From Oidiodendron maius Zn (lineage: Eukaryota > Ascomycota > Leotiomycetes > Myxotrichaceae): a DNA stretch of 64,000 nucleotides. Of the stretch, positions 22,417 to 33,262 are shown piece by piece; position 1 is the stretch's first letter, and every line of letters starts with the position of its first letter. A model generated the notes under the pieces. It was not told the origin of the DNA, did not search any database, and saw only the letters and a list, made by a program, of their open reading frames with translations. Made by a program: the position numbers and the translations under genes. The stretch is from contig KN832872.1 of NCBI GenBank assembly GCA_000827325.1, positions 620,001 through 684,000 on the forward strand. Reading direction: 5' to 3'.

Positions 22417-22965
22417 TTACGATCCACCATCCTCAATTATGCCAAAAAGCACTCTTAGCCAGAGGCTGCATCCCCTACAGCCCACAGTAACCTCCCCGTC
22501 GTGCGCCGCATCCTCCAAATCCGCCAGCGTGATCACAAAACCCCTGCCCTCTCCACACCTGCAACCTCTGTACCATGTCTGTTCCATACTTTCGTCATCA
22601 TCCATGTGTAAATCATCCAGATCAATTGTTTCTATTCCTGTCTTCCAGTTTACTTTGCTCCGAACTCCACCAACTCCACTCGCCTCCTGATGACGGTCCA
22701 GCGCAAGAGAGGCGTTATATGCCGCACGAGTCTGCGGGTCGGATAAAGTGTGGAAAGCATGAGTGATTTGGTCAACTGTGAAAGGAGATTTTGTATCAGA
22801 CAGCCGATTCAGGGTGGATTTAGATGAGGATTTGTCTGGGTGGTGGCGTAAGAGGGCGCGGCGATATGCCGTTCGGAGAATCTGAGCTGAGATGCTGGTT
22901 TCATTTTGGAGAGGAGCCGGCAGATCGAGTATTTCGTAGTGTGTTGGTATTAGTAGGGGGTTCAT
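22417..22965 (-). CDS. DPH4: Diphthamide biosynthesis protein 4 (J-domain, CSL zinc finger)
   Basis: J-domain protein that supports iron-dependent steps of diphthamide synthesis on translation factor eEF2. Single exon, 182 aa, the usual length. The J domain occupies about residues 7-90 with HYEILDLP at its start, the diagnostic HPDK, and FHTLSDPQTRAAYN. The C-terminal CSL-type zinc finger has CRCGEG, then EDAAHDGEVTVGCRGCSLWLRVLF, giving the Cys-x-Cys and Cys-x2-Cys metal pairs. This J plus CSL layout separates DPH4 from general DnaJ proteins and from DPH3. ATG 22965 starts just before the domain, so the start is well fixed. Confidence 0.94.
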   Translation of the reverse strand: MNPLLIPTHYEILDLPAPLQNETSISAQILRTAYRRALLRHHPDKSSSKSTLNRLSDTKSPFTVDQITHAFHTLSDPQTRAAYNASLALDRHQEASGVGGVRSKVNWKTGIETIDLDDLHMDDDESMEQTWYRGCRCGEGRGFVITLADLEDAAHDGEVTVGCRGCSLWLRVLFGIIEDGGS

Positions 22966-23829
22966 GGATCCAGTCCCACTGCAGCGTTGTCGTTCCTCGA
23001 ACTTTGAATCATAGAGGAGTGTGAAGTGGCGGGCGAATGTAAGATGCCTTTACCAAATGGAACCGGTGTGGCTATAAGAATCCGTCCCCCCCCCCACAAA
23101 GGCTTAAAAACCACAACCCACACTCTGCTGTATATATTTGTGTGGATTAATGAGAGCTGCCAACTGCCAAAGCTTTCTGGCTTCTGACCAAACCACTCTA
23201 TTTTCTTTGCGTGAGCTGTTAATCCTCCGGCAGAATTACCTACGTATTTCTCCCCATCGCCTTGCTTCAGATTCTTCTGTTCTGCGTTTTAGAGTGTCGA
23301 TAAGGGATATAGACTCGGTCCTTTACATCAGGATTTTTGGCTTTAGAGCCTCTAGAGCAGGTTAGTACAGTACAGAACATAATTATTGGGATCTTGAAAA
23401 TTGGCAATTTTTAGTGGTCTGGATTTGCAGTTTTCAATTAAATCTTTTTTTTATTTTAGCAAGTATAAGTAAATAAATTGGCGACAATAAATTGTCATTG
23501 CACTACAATAATATCGAGGGGCTGCCGACTACTGCGGGTTCTGCTTGAACCTCGACCATTTTATTCCAATCTTGAACTGCCATGGCGCAAACCATTTTCC
23601 ACGCTCCTCAATTGCAAGCAATTTCCGAGCAATTTCCGAGTTCTAACACGTCTACTTGGAGACTCAATCGTGGATGACATCATAGTTTTAATTTCTAATG
23701 GGACAGCAAATTTCAGTTTCCGATTCATTTTCAGTTACATCAGTTGTCTATACAGACACGCAGTGTCCAGCATGCTCTATAGATCGCTCGGAGAGTGCTC
23801 AATAGGCGTGGATTTAGCTCGGCGAATGC
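22966..23829. other. Intergenic region between DPH4 and RTC4
   Basis: 864 nt with no supported gene. It contains an 11-13 nt C-run near 23085-23096 and AT-rich DNA around 23440-23480. A 141-codon plus-strand frame at 23478-23903 overlaps the RTC4 3' end and has no start context or motif. Confidence 0.5.
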
Positions 23830-25619
23830 TCAATAATAGTTCTCTTCACATTCTTCGTCGTCCTCGCCGCTATCTTCTGCTCTCCTCAGAACCACATCCC
23901 TAATCTCTTCGTGAACTAACTCTCCTATTTCCGCACTCTCTTTCAGTACTCTTCTCGCTTCGCCTATCGCGGTGTTCATGTCTTCCATGATTAACAATAC
24001 CGTAAGTTCGGGAACTAAGACGGATTGTACAAAGCCAGTCACCCCCCTAGCCGCCATTAACCGGTCCTTGATGGCTCTCTTCTTCAGCAATGGTGTAAAT
24101 TCACGCATTATGTTTTCTGAAATAACTCGTAGGCCACGAGTGCCGTAATACCCAGGCGTGAGATTTGTTTCCGACTTCAGTAATGTTCGATCCTTCCCCG
24201 CCTTGACAGTCTGGTCTAGTAACAACTTGTAATGAGAATCTGCTCCGTTTATCAAATTCTTGATGAATGTATAGTGCTGAGAAATTCGAGAGTCTAGAAT
24301 ATCCCAGTTAATTTCGGGATAGCCTCTGGAAGACCATTCCTCTTCAGCATCCTGTTTCTGATGGCCCCGACAGAATTTCTCTTGCTGACGGGTGTTCATC
24401 TCTCCACATTTTCTGAGCTCTTCAGGGTCGACAGATCTCCTACACATCGGACAGCGACTTAACTGTGTCATGAAGTTATCATCATCCTCGTCTAATGGCG
24501 TAGGGACGAGGTCCGGAAGATCAATTCGCGGACCGATAATATCCTGTGCCTTCGCCGCAAGGTCACCCTCGACGGGAAATTTCTTGAAGGTAGGTAATTG
24601 GGTGAGTGGAAGCTCTTCTGTTAATGGCTCTGAGGTCTTCCGTGGTGGAAGTCGTTGCCCTTCAAATTTCTTTGGTGCACGGAAGTTTGTTGCAGATTCT
24701 TCTGAGGAACTTTCAAATCCAGACATGTCCACCTTCCTAAAGGTCGATTTCAATGGCGACTCAGCAATTGACTTCATAGGACTGTCAAATTCGGTAGTAT
24801 CTAGCCTTTTGAAAGTGGTACTTGGAGGTGTGTTGGCCACACCTTCCTCTGGGCTGTCGAATTCCGTGGAATCTAGTTTCTTGAAGTCTGACTTTACGGG
24901 CGAATTTACATCTGACTCCTCGTCATAAGACGGGCTAAGAGCTGAAGGAAATTTGAATTGCTTCGCCGGCGGTGATCCTTGACATCATAAAAACTTTAGG
25001 AAAATTGCGAAATGGAAGAATTCTCTAACTTACCTTCAGACTGCTGTTGCTGTGGACGTATTGTGTGTCTTTTATGAGATGCCAATCCATATGTCTTCCC
25101 GGCCTTGGCTTTCTTGACTTTAACCTGGCCAAACTGATCTACCATGCCAGTACCTAACTGGGCATCATTCTCGTCATTCTTCCTCTTGCTCGAGGATCCT
25201 GGAGATAGTCGTCGAGACGACCTTGTATTTTTAATACTACTGGCGGCTTTGCGTTCAGGTAAAGGACTGGAGCCTTTGCCCCTGATTTCTCTCGCAACTC
25301 CCTTGGAATTTTGGGAGTTTACATTTGAATCCTCCGACCCACGCCTGATAAATACCGTTGGTATAATGTCGGCTGCACGACTGGCGTTTTCTTCGTCGGA
25401 AGTATCGCTCTGGTCTTTCGGCGGTGCGTATATACCCTCTTCTGAGAGAACCTCGTTGACGGGTCCCATGCTCTCTTCAACACTTGATTGGGGCTTTTTT
25501 TGGCGCATTGTATTACGGTATTTGGAAGAGTTGATGGACTGCAGCAGATTCGGAGCTTTGTAGCCATCTCTGGTTAGGCCCGTACGCCTTCCTGGCTGAT
25601 TCCAATTCAAAGAATACAT
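23830..25619 (-). CDS. RTC4: RTC4-like protein (restriction of telomere capping 4)
   Basis: Nuclear protein family named from yeast RTC4, whose loss affects cdc13 telomere-capping mutants; molecular role unclear. Two exons, 25619-25034 and 24977-23830, joined across a 56-nt intron; 577 aa. The N-terminal half is basic, Ser/Pro-rich and disordered, with likely nuclear signals (KVKKAKAGK, KRKND) and four 24-residue repeats at 24670-24957. A small Cys cluster, CPMCRRSVD, precedes the C-terminal RTC4-like domain, which includes KFCRGHQK, GYPEINWDILDSRI, GYYGTRGLRVISENI and VLVPELTVLLIMEDM. The start is the least certain part: a further 5' exon could exist. It shares a 360-nt divergent promoter with dynactin p50. 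Confidence 0.8.
24670..24957 (-). repeat. Four 24-residue (72-nt) repeats in RTC4
   Basis: Units start at Phe codons spaced exactly 72 nt apart: 24957, 24885, 24813 and 24741. The middle two are clearest (FKKLDSTEFDSP, FKRLDTTEFDSP); the first and last are diverged (FKFPSALSPSYD, FRKVDMSGFESS). Most carry Ser-Pro or Thr-Pro sites. Confidence 0.8.
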
Positions 25620-25979
25620 AGATGCTCAAGGGTAATTCAGGTGCGGCCAACCTGGAATCAACTAAAGGTCTCGAGGACCCGAGGGATTCGTAGAGTTGGA
25701 ATGGTTCATTCGAGACATCAGTAGCTATGAAATTTATCTGTTGTGTTCTTATCTGTTAGGACTATCTTCAGTCAGAGATGGAATAATTTCGTACCTATGT
25801 CGAAGGTTGGTGGAATCTAAGTAATCCGTAAAGAAATCGAAATCATATGGACTTCTGTTTTGAGGGTGATCCGAGTTAAAGCTCGACGCGAGCTTGTCGC
25901 GTTCTCGGTTCCTGGCTAAAAGCTATCCCGGGGCTTGTCCATTCAACGCAGTCTCTATCGCAACAACCACTTCCTCCCA
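25620..25979. promoter_or_regulatory. Divergent promoter between RTC4 and dynactin p50
   Basis: 360 nt between two divergent starts, no gene. Contains TTATCT at two places, a GATA-type core, but no stronger signal. Confidence 0.45.
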
Positions 25980-27388
25980 ATGGCGCTCAACAACAGAAAA
26001 TATGCGGCATTGCCAGATTTGGTATGCTCACTGCATCTTATATTACTGCGGCCCTGCTGACCCTTAGGAAAGGATTCTGCCCCAGATATCTACGAGACTC
26101 CTGAACTGACTGACGATAACTCCACAGCTCCTGTAAGGGATCCCCTTCGAATTATGGTCGAGCTCTACTGAGAATCAGGCAGACTGGAAGAGCACACTCA
26201 CAATCGACATCTTCGTCATATAAAGATTTCGAAGATGAGGATGATGAGTCCCCCGGCATATCTCGCTCCCATGTGCGTCCCGATGCGGCACGCGGTGTTT
26301 TTTCTCCAGCACAGATAGACGCCAGAGATGTAGACTTCTCGGACCGCATCTCTGGGAAACGTAAATCATACAAGGCCTCTACACGCAGGCAACTGAGACG
26401 AGAATATGGCGCGGAAGAGTATGGAGATTTCAGTGATGAGGAAGATGGGGAGAGCTGGGAGCGGAAGCTCGCCAGATTGAGGCGGGAGATCGAAGAGGTC
26501 AAAGAGGAGTATGCTAGGAAAATCGCCGAAAAGAAAGACGTGGGCGACAAACAAGAAGTGAACGAAGATGATGTTTCCAGCCTGAGTGGGATATTGGACG
26601 GACTTTCTGCACTGAGAACCAAACCAGCGACGACAGGTGCAAAGCTGGCAAGGGACCTTGGTACTGGAATACAGGCTAGTGGGCCGCCTCAGGTAGCGCA
26701 GAGGGCAGGAGAGCCAGCCACCTACACAGTGACCTATGCGCCGATTTACCAACAAAGCCATGCTCTGGCCAAAGCTGCCGATTTTGATGGGAGGCTGGCA
26801 ATGCTGGAAAAGTCTCTCGGGCTATCGTCTAATGCACTACCTACCAGTGGAGCGTCTCTACCCAGAGCCATTTTGCCCACTCTGGAGACTCTGCAGCGCC
26901 AGATCTCGCTCTTGAATGACTCTACTCCATCATCCTTGGATAGTATAAGCCGCAGAGTGCGTACTCTTACTCAAGAGGCGGAGCAGCTCGAAGAGGCCAG
27001 GAAATCTGCCAAAGCAGCTCGAGATGCATTAAAAGCTGCCGGGGGAGACATCGCCGCCGAAGATGGCGAGGATTCCGAGCAGGTGTCTAAGATTAATGCA
27101 TTGTACGGGACCCTCTCAACAATTGAAAACCTCGCACCTCTCCTGCCTTCTTTGTTGGATCGCCTCCGTTCGCTACGAGCTATCCATGCCGATGCTGCCA
27201 CTGCAAGTGAGAGCTTAGAGCGGGCCGAGAGGAGGCAAGCATATATGGCCGGTGATATAAAAAAATGGAGAGAAGGCTTGGAGAAAGTGGAAGAGGCTAT
27301 GAAGAATGCTGAGACTGTCATGAGTGGAAATATGAAGGTCGTAGAGGGTTGGGTTAAGGAGCTCGAGGCGAAGGTTGAGAAGCCGTAA
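25980..27388 (+). CDS. JNM1: Dynactin subunit 2 (dynamitin, p50/Jnm1)
   Basis: Shoulder subunit of the dynactin complex, which links dynein to cargo and supports nuclear movement along hyphae. Exons 25980-26021, 26073-26132 and 26183-27388; introns 51 and 50 nt; 435 aa. The short first exons spell the conserved opening MALNNRKYAALPDL-DSAPDIYETPELTDDNST, typical of fungal dynamitins. The rest is acidic then heptad-rich, with predicted coiled coils around WERKLARLRREIEEVKEEYARK, the FDGRLAMLEKSLGL motif, and QLEEARKSAKAARDALKAA. In the first intron the nearer TTAG would shift the frame; the AAAG four bases on keeps the DSAPD text. Cytosolic. No anomaly. Confidence 0.92.
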
Positions 27389-27674
27389 AAGAATACTATT
27401 GTCAGGTTGTTATGTACTTGATACCCAGTGGAAGATTTACTGCCCATTTTGAAAACACTATCGAACCCGTTATTCTATACTTTAACTAAGGTGTACGTAC
27501 TTAATTATTTTATCGCATAGCCGCATTGTAGGCTGTGACTGAGTAAGCTCCTGTGCCTTGATCGGCCACCTCAACTCCTGGCCACATTTCACGAACCAAC
27601 TTCACCACTGCCAAGGATATATGGTAAGCCGGTTTCTGCTGCCCTCCCCCCATCCTCATCTATGGAATTTGGAC

Positions 27675-29699
27675 ATGGCGACTGACGATACTAGCGGTGC
27701 AGAGTCCTACCTAATCAATTCCCCTAAATACTTGCGTGGCGATGAGGCTGAAGACAGGGCTGAGCAAGAATCAATATCCGAAGACGGAGACATAGAAGAG
27801 TCGAAATTTATAACTGCCAGCACGGCAAGTCGAGAAAACATGGCATCTTGGGCCGGGCAGCCGTCCATTAAAGGCTCTACGGAGAGCGTGCGAATGGCAC
27901 TGCTAACGCTGACTGCAATGGGCCTGCAGTACGTTGCCTCTATGAGATTGAGATTATTTGAAGCTGATAGGATTGATCCAGACTTACGTGGGGAGTTGAA
28001 ATGACCTGTACGTTGCCATTGATGTCTATAGGACCCTATCTAACTGCTGCGGAAACAGATTGCACGCCTTATCTCCTGAAACTCGGCCTCTCGAAATCGC
28101 GTACCTCTCTCGTCTGGATCGCAGGTCCACTTTCTGGGTTGATAATGCAACCAATTGTCGGGGTTATATCTGATCGCTGCATGTCCAGGTATGGTCGGCG
28201 AAGACCGTTCATGATTATAGGATCCTTTTTCGTGGCAGCGTGTCTGCTTGTCTTAGGCTGGACGAAGGAGATAGTCGAGATCTTTGTATCCGAGGGCGAG
28301 TTTGCGCAGACGTGTATGATATCATTGGCCGTATTTGCGATTTATGCTGTCGACTTCTCAATAAATGCTGGTGAGTCAGAGACAAAGGACCAGTACACAA
28401 TTTCTAATTGTTGAACAGTTATGTCATGCTCTCGAAGTTTAATAGTGGATACACTGCCTATTCCAAAGCAGCAGAAGGGTGCTGCGTGGACAAGCAGAAT
28501 GGTTTCCGTTGGCCACTTGGCTGGATATGCTGTCGGTACACTTGATCTGGTTCAGCTGTTTGGAACTACTTTGGGTGACAGCCAGTTCAAGAAGCTGTGC
28601 TTATTTGCAGCTTTTGGCCTCATTCTCACTGTGGGAATCACTTCTTGGGCTGTGACTGAAAGAGTCCTGGTGTCCAGAGATGATGATTCTGAAGATGGGA
28701 TAGTCAAGATCGTTAGTCGAATTTTCAACGCAACTAAGCAACTTCCTCCAAGGATCCAAGCTATTTGCTGGATACAGTTTTGGTCATGGATTGGATGGTT
28801 CCCATTCTTATTCTACAGCACGACTTGGGTTGGGGAGACATATTTTAGATATGATGCCTCTCGCGATACCGCAGAGTCAAACGACTCTCTAGGTGATATT
28901 GGGCGGATAGGAAGTATGGCCCTTGTTGTATCAAGCTTCATTACGTTCATATCAGCTTTTGTCCTTCCCCTGATAGTGAAATCACCCGAGGAAAATCAAT
29001 TTACGAAGAGGCCCCCTGCGGCAATTGCTGAACTGGCCAGAAAACTCAGCAAGTATCAACCAAACCTGCTTTCTGCTTGGATCTGTGGCCATTTAATGTT
29101 CTCGGGCGCCATGATTCTGGCGCCTTTTGCTCATTCATTCAAGTTTGCAACAGCTCTTGTTGCCTTTTGTGGACTGTATGACTGACCTATTAATTTAATA
29201 ACTGAATGACTAATATTTATATAGACCCTGGATGCTTGCCTCCTGGGCTCCTAACACTTTCATGGGAATGGAAGTAAACCGCCTCAGTTCCCCAACTAAT
29301 CACCGCCGAGGCTCTCTCTCCCGACTCGAGGCCATCGAGCTGCTATCTCCCCAAACACCCTACTCCTCTCGTACACCGCAGACACCACACACACCATCTC
29401 TTCTGCTCCTAGAGCCCGTCGGTGGAGAAGCCCCAGTCGCATCTACGGGGGAGCTCTCCGGTCTGTACTTTGGAATTCTCAATATCTATACCACGATGCC
29501 CCAATTCATTGGCACATTCATCAGTATGATTGTTTTCGCTATCTTGGAGCCAGGAAAGAGTCCAGAATTCCACGGTGGGGCCGCAGAAAACCCTCCTGCT
29601 AAGAATGGACCAAATGGGATTGCAGTTTGTTTATTTATTGGGGCACTCAGTAACATCGGGGCAGCTTGGGCGACTAAGAAACTGGGTGACTTGCCGTGA
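27675..29699 (+). CDS. SUT-type sucrose/alpha-glucoside proton symporter
   Basis: Major facilitator of the glycoside-pentoside-hexuronide:cation type, related to plant SUT and S. pombe Sut1, which import sucrose or maltose with protons. Exons 27675-27928, 27982-28007, 28059-28370, 28419-29175 and 29225-29699; introns 48-53 nt; 607 aa. The 26-nt second exon restores the conserved QLTWGVEMTYCTPYLL segment of helix 1. Also seen: GPLSGLIMQPIVGVISDR, the loop motif SRYGRRRPF, NAVMSCSRSLIVDTLP, and GLPWMLASWAPNTFMG. A Ser/Pro/Thr-rich cytosolic insert follows the last motif, near residues 470-520. About twelve membrane helices. Upstream in-frame codons exist, but ATG 27675 directly precedes the acidic tail usual here. 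Substrate is inferred. Confidence 0.9.
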
Positions 29700-29945
29700 C
29701 GTGTATAGCAATGAAGACATGCGAGCATTGCATGGAGTTTCTTGGATGTTTAATAGTCATCTTATAATATGACATTACTCTCAACTAGTCAAGTTACCAT
29801 AGGTGTTCTTAAGAATGTACAAATTTGTAAATAAATTTGCCCTCTCAGGCAATTCAAAACTATTGTTACATTAACCTTTATACACACATTTATACCAGCT
29901 CCTGGGCTATTTTAAAGTGGTGCTCCAAATGGCCACAGAAGGGGG

Positions 29946-31872
29946 TTATAGACCCTTTTTCAAAATACTGATCTTTGGCTCCATCTTTGGGCCAACCCAC
30001 CAGCCTCCAGTAACCTTTCTAGTTGCATCCTTAACTAGCATATAAATCTCATATCTGCTCAAATTCCCCCTGAGCATCGTCTCTTTGAGTTGACTTAACG
30101 ATGGCAGGCCCCTTTCTACTGTCTGTGTCCGCTTCAGCTCTTCCGCCTTCTCCTGAATACCCTGACTATCCAATGCCTTGCCGTCTTCCGTTGTGAGGTT
30201 GTTAGCGTCATATATTTCTTCTACCGTAGAAGCTACGCTCTCTTGGCCCGGTCGTAAGAGCTCGAGCCCAGCGTAGGCATACACAACCCCAATTGTCTCC
30301 CAGTATCCCAGAGCCTTTCCAGGGTCTTCCATGAGTGCGTAGTCAAATGTATTCCACCAAAGGGGATCCAACAATTCGTCACTCTCCTCTGTCTTGTCAT
30401 ATGTTATGAGGGTTGGTATTCCAGCAATGAGAGGAGCATGGTCAAGATCCAGGGTGCCGTTCATGTTGAGCCTTGCAGTAGGATATTGTTGGAAACGTGA
30501 TATGCCAGTCATACATGAGAGGACATCCATATGAATGCGTACAGTACCTTGTCCGCTGACATTGTTAATAAGAGAGGATTTCTGGTCCAGGATGCTGTGG
30601 AGAGTGGAGAGCGCTTCTCCGCCAGGATAGTTTAGAGACGAGATCAGAAGTTTGAACGTACTAGCTGCAAAGCAAGCCAATAACGCAAAGCTTATGAAGA
30701 GATAATAGATCGCGGAAATGAGGCGGGTCCTTGAGCGCCGCTCCCAGACGTTCGAGGCCGCTAGCGCCGCTGCGGCTGTGAGACTTGGTACGATGTAGAT
30801 AATGAAGCGTGCTTCTTTGTGTGGTTGTAGACTATATATTGCAACGAAGAGGATCGATGGTTCTATTAGCCCTGCGGATAGGCTTCTTGTAGCAGATATA
30901 AAAATAGATATCGGGATTAAGACCGTAGTGATGAGTGGATTGAGAAGACCAGGAAGGAGGCTAGTGAAATAGTAGAAGAATGGAGATGTTCCCCAATCGG
31001 ATGACTTCCCTTGGATAGCATTATAATAAAATCCAGCTAGTTCAGGCCAGATAGGTCGTTGCCATAGATAAGAGTCCAGAGGTACTGATATCGCAAGAGC
31101 GGCCAGAGCACTTTTCAAGCCAAGTGGGATGATATCTCGGATAGATATCCGGGATCGAGAGAGGAGGTATACCAGCTGTGTCAAGAGTAGAACCGCAACT
31201 TCTGCGCGAAATATAACCCCGGCAAAGACCAGAAACATGATTCCACGAGCCTGTCTCTTTGCTCGTAGGGCATGATCTGGACGAGAGGTTGGAAGGAATT
31301 CACGGAAGGCGAGTGTAGCTAGAAGAGTCAGCAGAATTTCATATCAAGCAGCAGAGTACCTACTCAATACAAAAGCAAACGTGTTGGGGAGTGTCCTGGA
31401 AGCATAATATATCACATGGAATTGGGTTGCCAGTAACAAGACAAACCACCTGCCCACGTTTATGCCGAAGGATTCTTCCAAGCCATTCTTATATCTTATC
31501 AATGCAGCGCCATTTAACAAGCCTAGGGTAGCTCGAACAAAAGTCTGAGCGTATTTCACGCTGTACTCAGTGCCTGTCAGGAAGAGTACGGGCTTGGAGA
31601 AAATGGCGAGTGAAATTGCTCCAAGGAACGTCCGAGGAACGGCACCCGAAAAGGTTAGATGGTCGAAATTTTCGATACTAGAGAGAGGGCTGTAATGTAT
31701 CAAATCGTGGGTGGCTTGGAGATTGAAGGACTCCTCAACTTTGGTGTATGGCACGATGAGGAGATGAAGGAGGATGAGGGTTGGGATGAGGAGAGACAGG
31801 AGAACGTCTAGTGGTCGAGGTTAGCACTGAACAGAAAGGAATCAAGCAAAAGCTAGTACCAAAGGCCTTCAT
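29946..31872 (-). CDS. ALG12: ALG12 alpha-1,6-mannosyltransferase (GT22)
   Basis: ER enzyme that adds the eighth mannose (alpha-1,6) to the lumenal dolichol-linked oligosaccharide for N-glycosylation. Exons 31872-31860, 31807-31364 and 31318-29946; introns 52 and 45 nt; 609 aa. The 13-nt first exon encodes only MKAF; with exon 2 it gives MKAFDVLLSLLIPTLILLHL. The signature VPYTKVEESFNLQATHD follows, with the catalytic acidic residues of GT22 (EE), then HLTFSGAVPRTFLG. Exon 3 begins TLAFREF and contains PHKEARFIIYIVPSL, the HKEXRF motif shared by GT22 enzymes. Many membrane helices. Feeds the OST complex, whose OST1 subunit is also in this window. Diverges from YOS1 over 364 nt. Confidence 0.95.
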
Positions 31873-32236
31873 TATAGCTGAAGATGACAATATAAAGTAT
31901 CACTGAGCTGTTGATCACGAACCACAGCCTTAACCTATAACGGTCGTCAAGCCAAGGCTAGAGGGGCGTAGTATGGACTCTCTATGCCATTACCTTCCCA
32001 AAGAAATACTAAAAGATTAACATCAAAGGATTAAACGGAGTATATCGGGAGTCAGGAGTTCTGGCAATAGCAAACGGTAGATAGACAAGCTCCAACTCGC
32101 GAGGCGCCCGTCGAAGAACAGCCTCGCATGGCCCGTGCACAATACAATCTGTCAACCTGAATGAACCTTTGGCCACTTTCACCACAATCCGTTGGCTCCT
32201 CTCTCCCCCCCCGCCAAACCTGCAACTCCTGCCAAG
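31873..32236. promoter_or_regulatory. Divergent promoter between ALG12 and YOS1
   Basis: 364 nt shared by two early-secretory genes. A pyrimidine-rich block precedes the YOS1 start. I found no clear unfolded-protein-response element. Confidence 0.5.
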
Positions 32237-32692
32237 ATGATGTTCTTCACATTCGGAAAGATCATTTACGGTACGTCTCCCAAATTCAGATTATTCTCAA
32301 TCCCGAGCAAACACTAACGAAAACGCCAAGTCTCTGTCCTCCTCGTCAACGCCATCGCTATCCTCTCCGAAGACAGATTCCTCGCTCGTGGTACGCCCGC
32401 TCAAAAGGACACCCTTAAGAAATGGACTAATATGAGTGTATGTAGTTGGCTGGTCGAATAGTGTGCCCGATGCCTCCTTCGGCGCCAGCTCAGGCGGTGA
32501 CGCGAGCATCAAGTACAAGCTCATAAACTTGATGACTAGCGTGCGAACACTGATGCGAAGTATGTCGCCTTTTATTTTCTCCTTGCCCTTTTAAGTGGGA
32601 GAAACATGTGCAAACATGCTGATTCCCTTGGAATAGTACCTCTGATAGCCATTAATACCGTGATAATCGTCTATGAGCTTGCGCTTGGGTAG
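32237..32692 (+). CDS. YOS1: YOS1-like ER-Golgi transport protein (IER3IP1 family)
   Basis: Small membrane protein of the Yip1-Yif1-Yos1 complex, needed for COPII vesicle traffic from ER to Golgi. Four short exons: 32237-32270, 32331-32390, 32446-32559 and 32637-32692; introns 60, 55 and 77 nt, several with CTAAC/CTAAT branch sites; 87 aa. The spliced product has FGKIIYVSVLLVNAIAILSE, then DRFLARVGW, a Ser/Gly linker, and a C-terminal helix IPLIAINTVIIVYELALG. The NAIAILxEDRFL motif identifies the family. Two consecutive ATGs (32237, 32240) are possible starts. The gene is easily missed because no single exon exceeds 38 codons. Confidence 0.93.
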
Positions 32693-33262
32693 CGCAGGCG
32701 GACACATTTTGTAGGCTGGAGGAAGGTGAAGGACGTGTGTATCATAAGAAGGAGAGGGATTCTAGACATACAAATGCTCCTGTGAATGGGCCTTATTGAA
32801 TTCACCGGCGATGAGTTATCTATTTGCATTCAGGGCGTTTGGGCAGGCGACGGTAAGCGGCGTATATCAGATATCTACAACTCAAAGAGTAACACACAAT
32901 ACCCGACTTTAAATCTCAAATGCCTCTTTCTTGTGCGCATAATTTCTTCTTGGGAAACCGAGGGAATCACATTCAATAAGTTGGACACGTGCATTTGAGG
33001 TGTATGAGCTATTAGGTTCATTTGTCTGTGAGCATACACACAATGCACCATTTCAACAAAGAACCACCAGAACCCCATGAAACTCCTTGGTATCTCCTAA
33101 CGCATACACTCATCATACATATCATTCCAGCCCCCTTCTGCTTCTCCATTGCGCAATTCGGGTATCAAGGGGAAAACTCCAGCCCAGCCACGCAGTGTTG
33201 CCGCAATGCACAGAGGCACCTTGCATGTGCAAACTATCTTCTTGGTGAAGATGCTCAAGGTT
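32693..33262. other. Convergent 3' region of YOS1 and the deubiquitinase
   Basis: 570 nt with no supported gene; two 3' UTRs expected. Confidence 0.5.

Noticed and set aside
23478-23903. 141-codon plus-strand frame overlapping the RTC4 3' end
   Set aside because: Overlaps a conserved gene antisense and has no motif or splice support.
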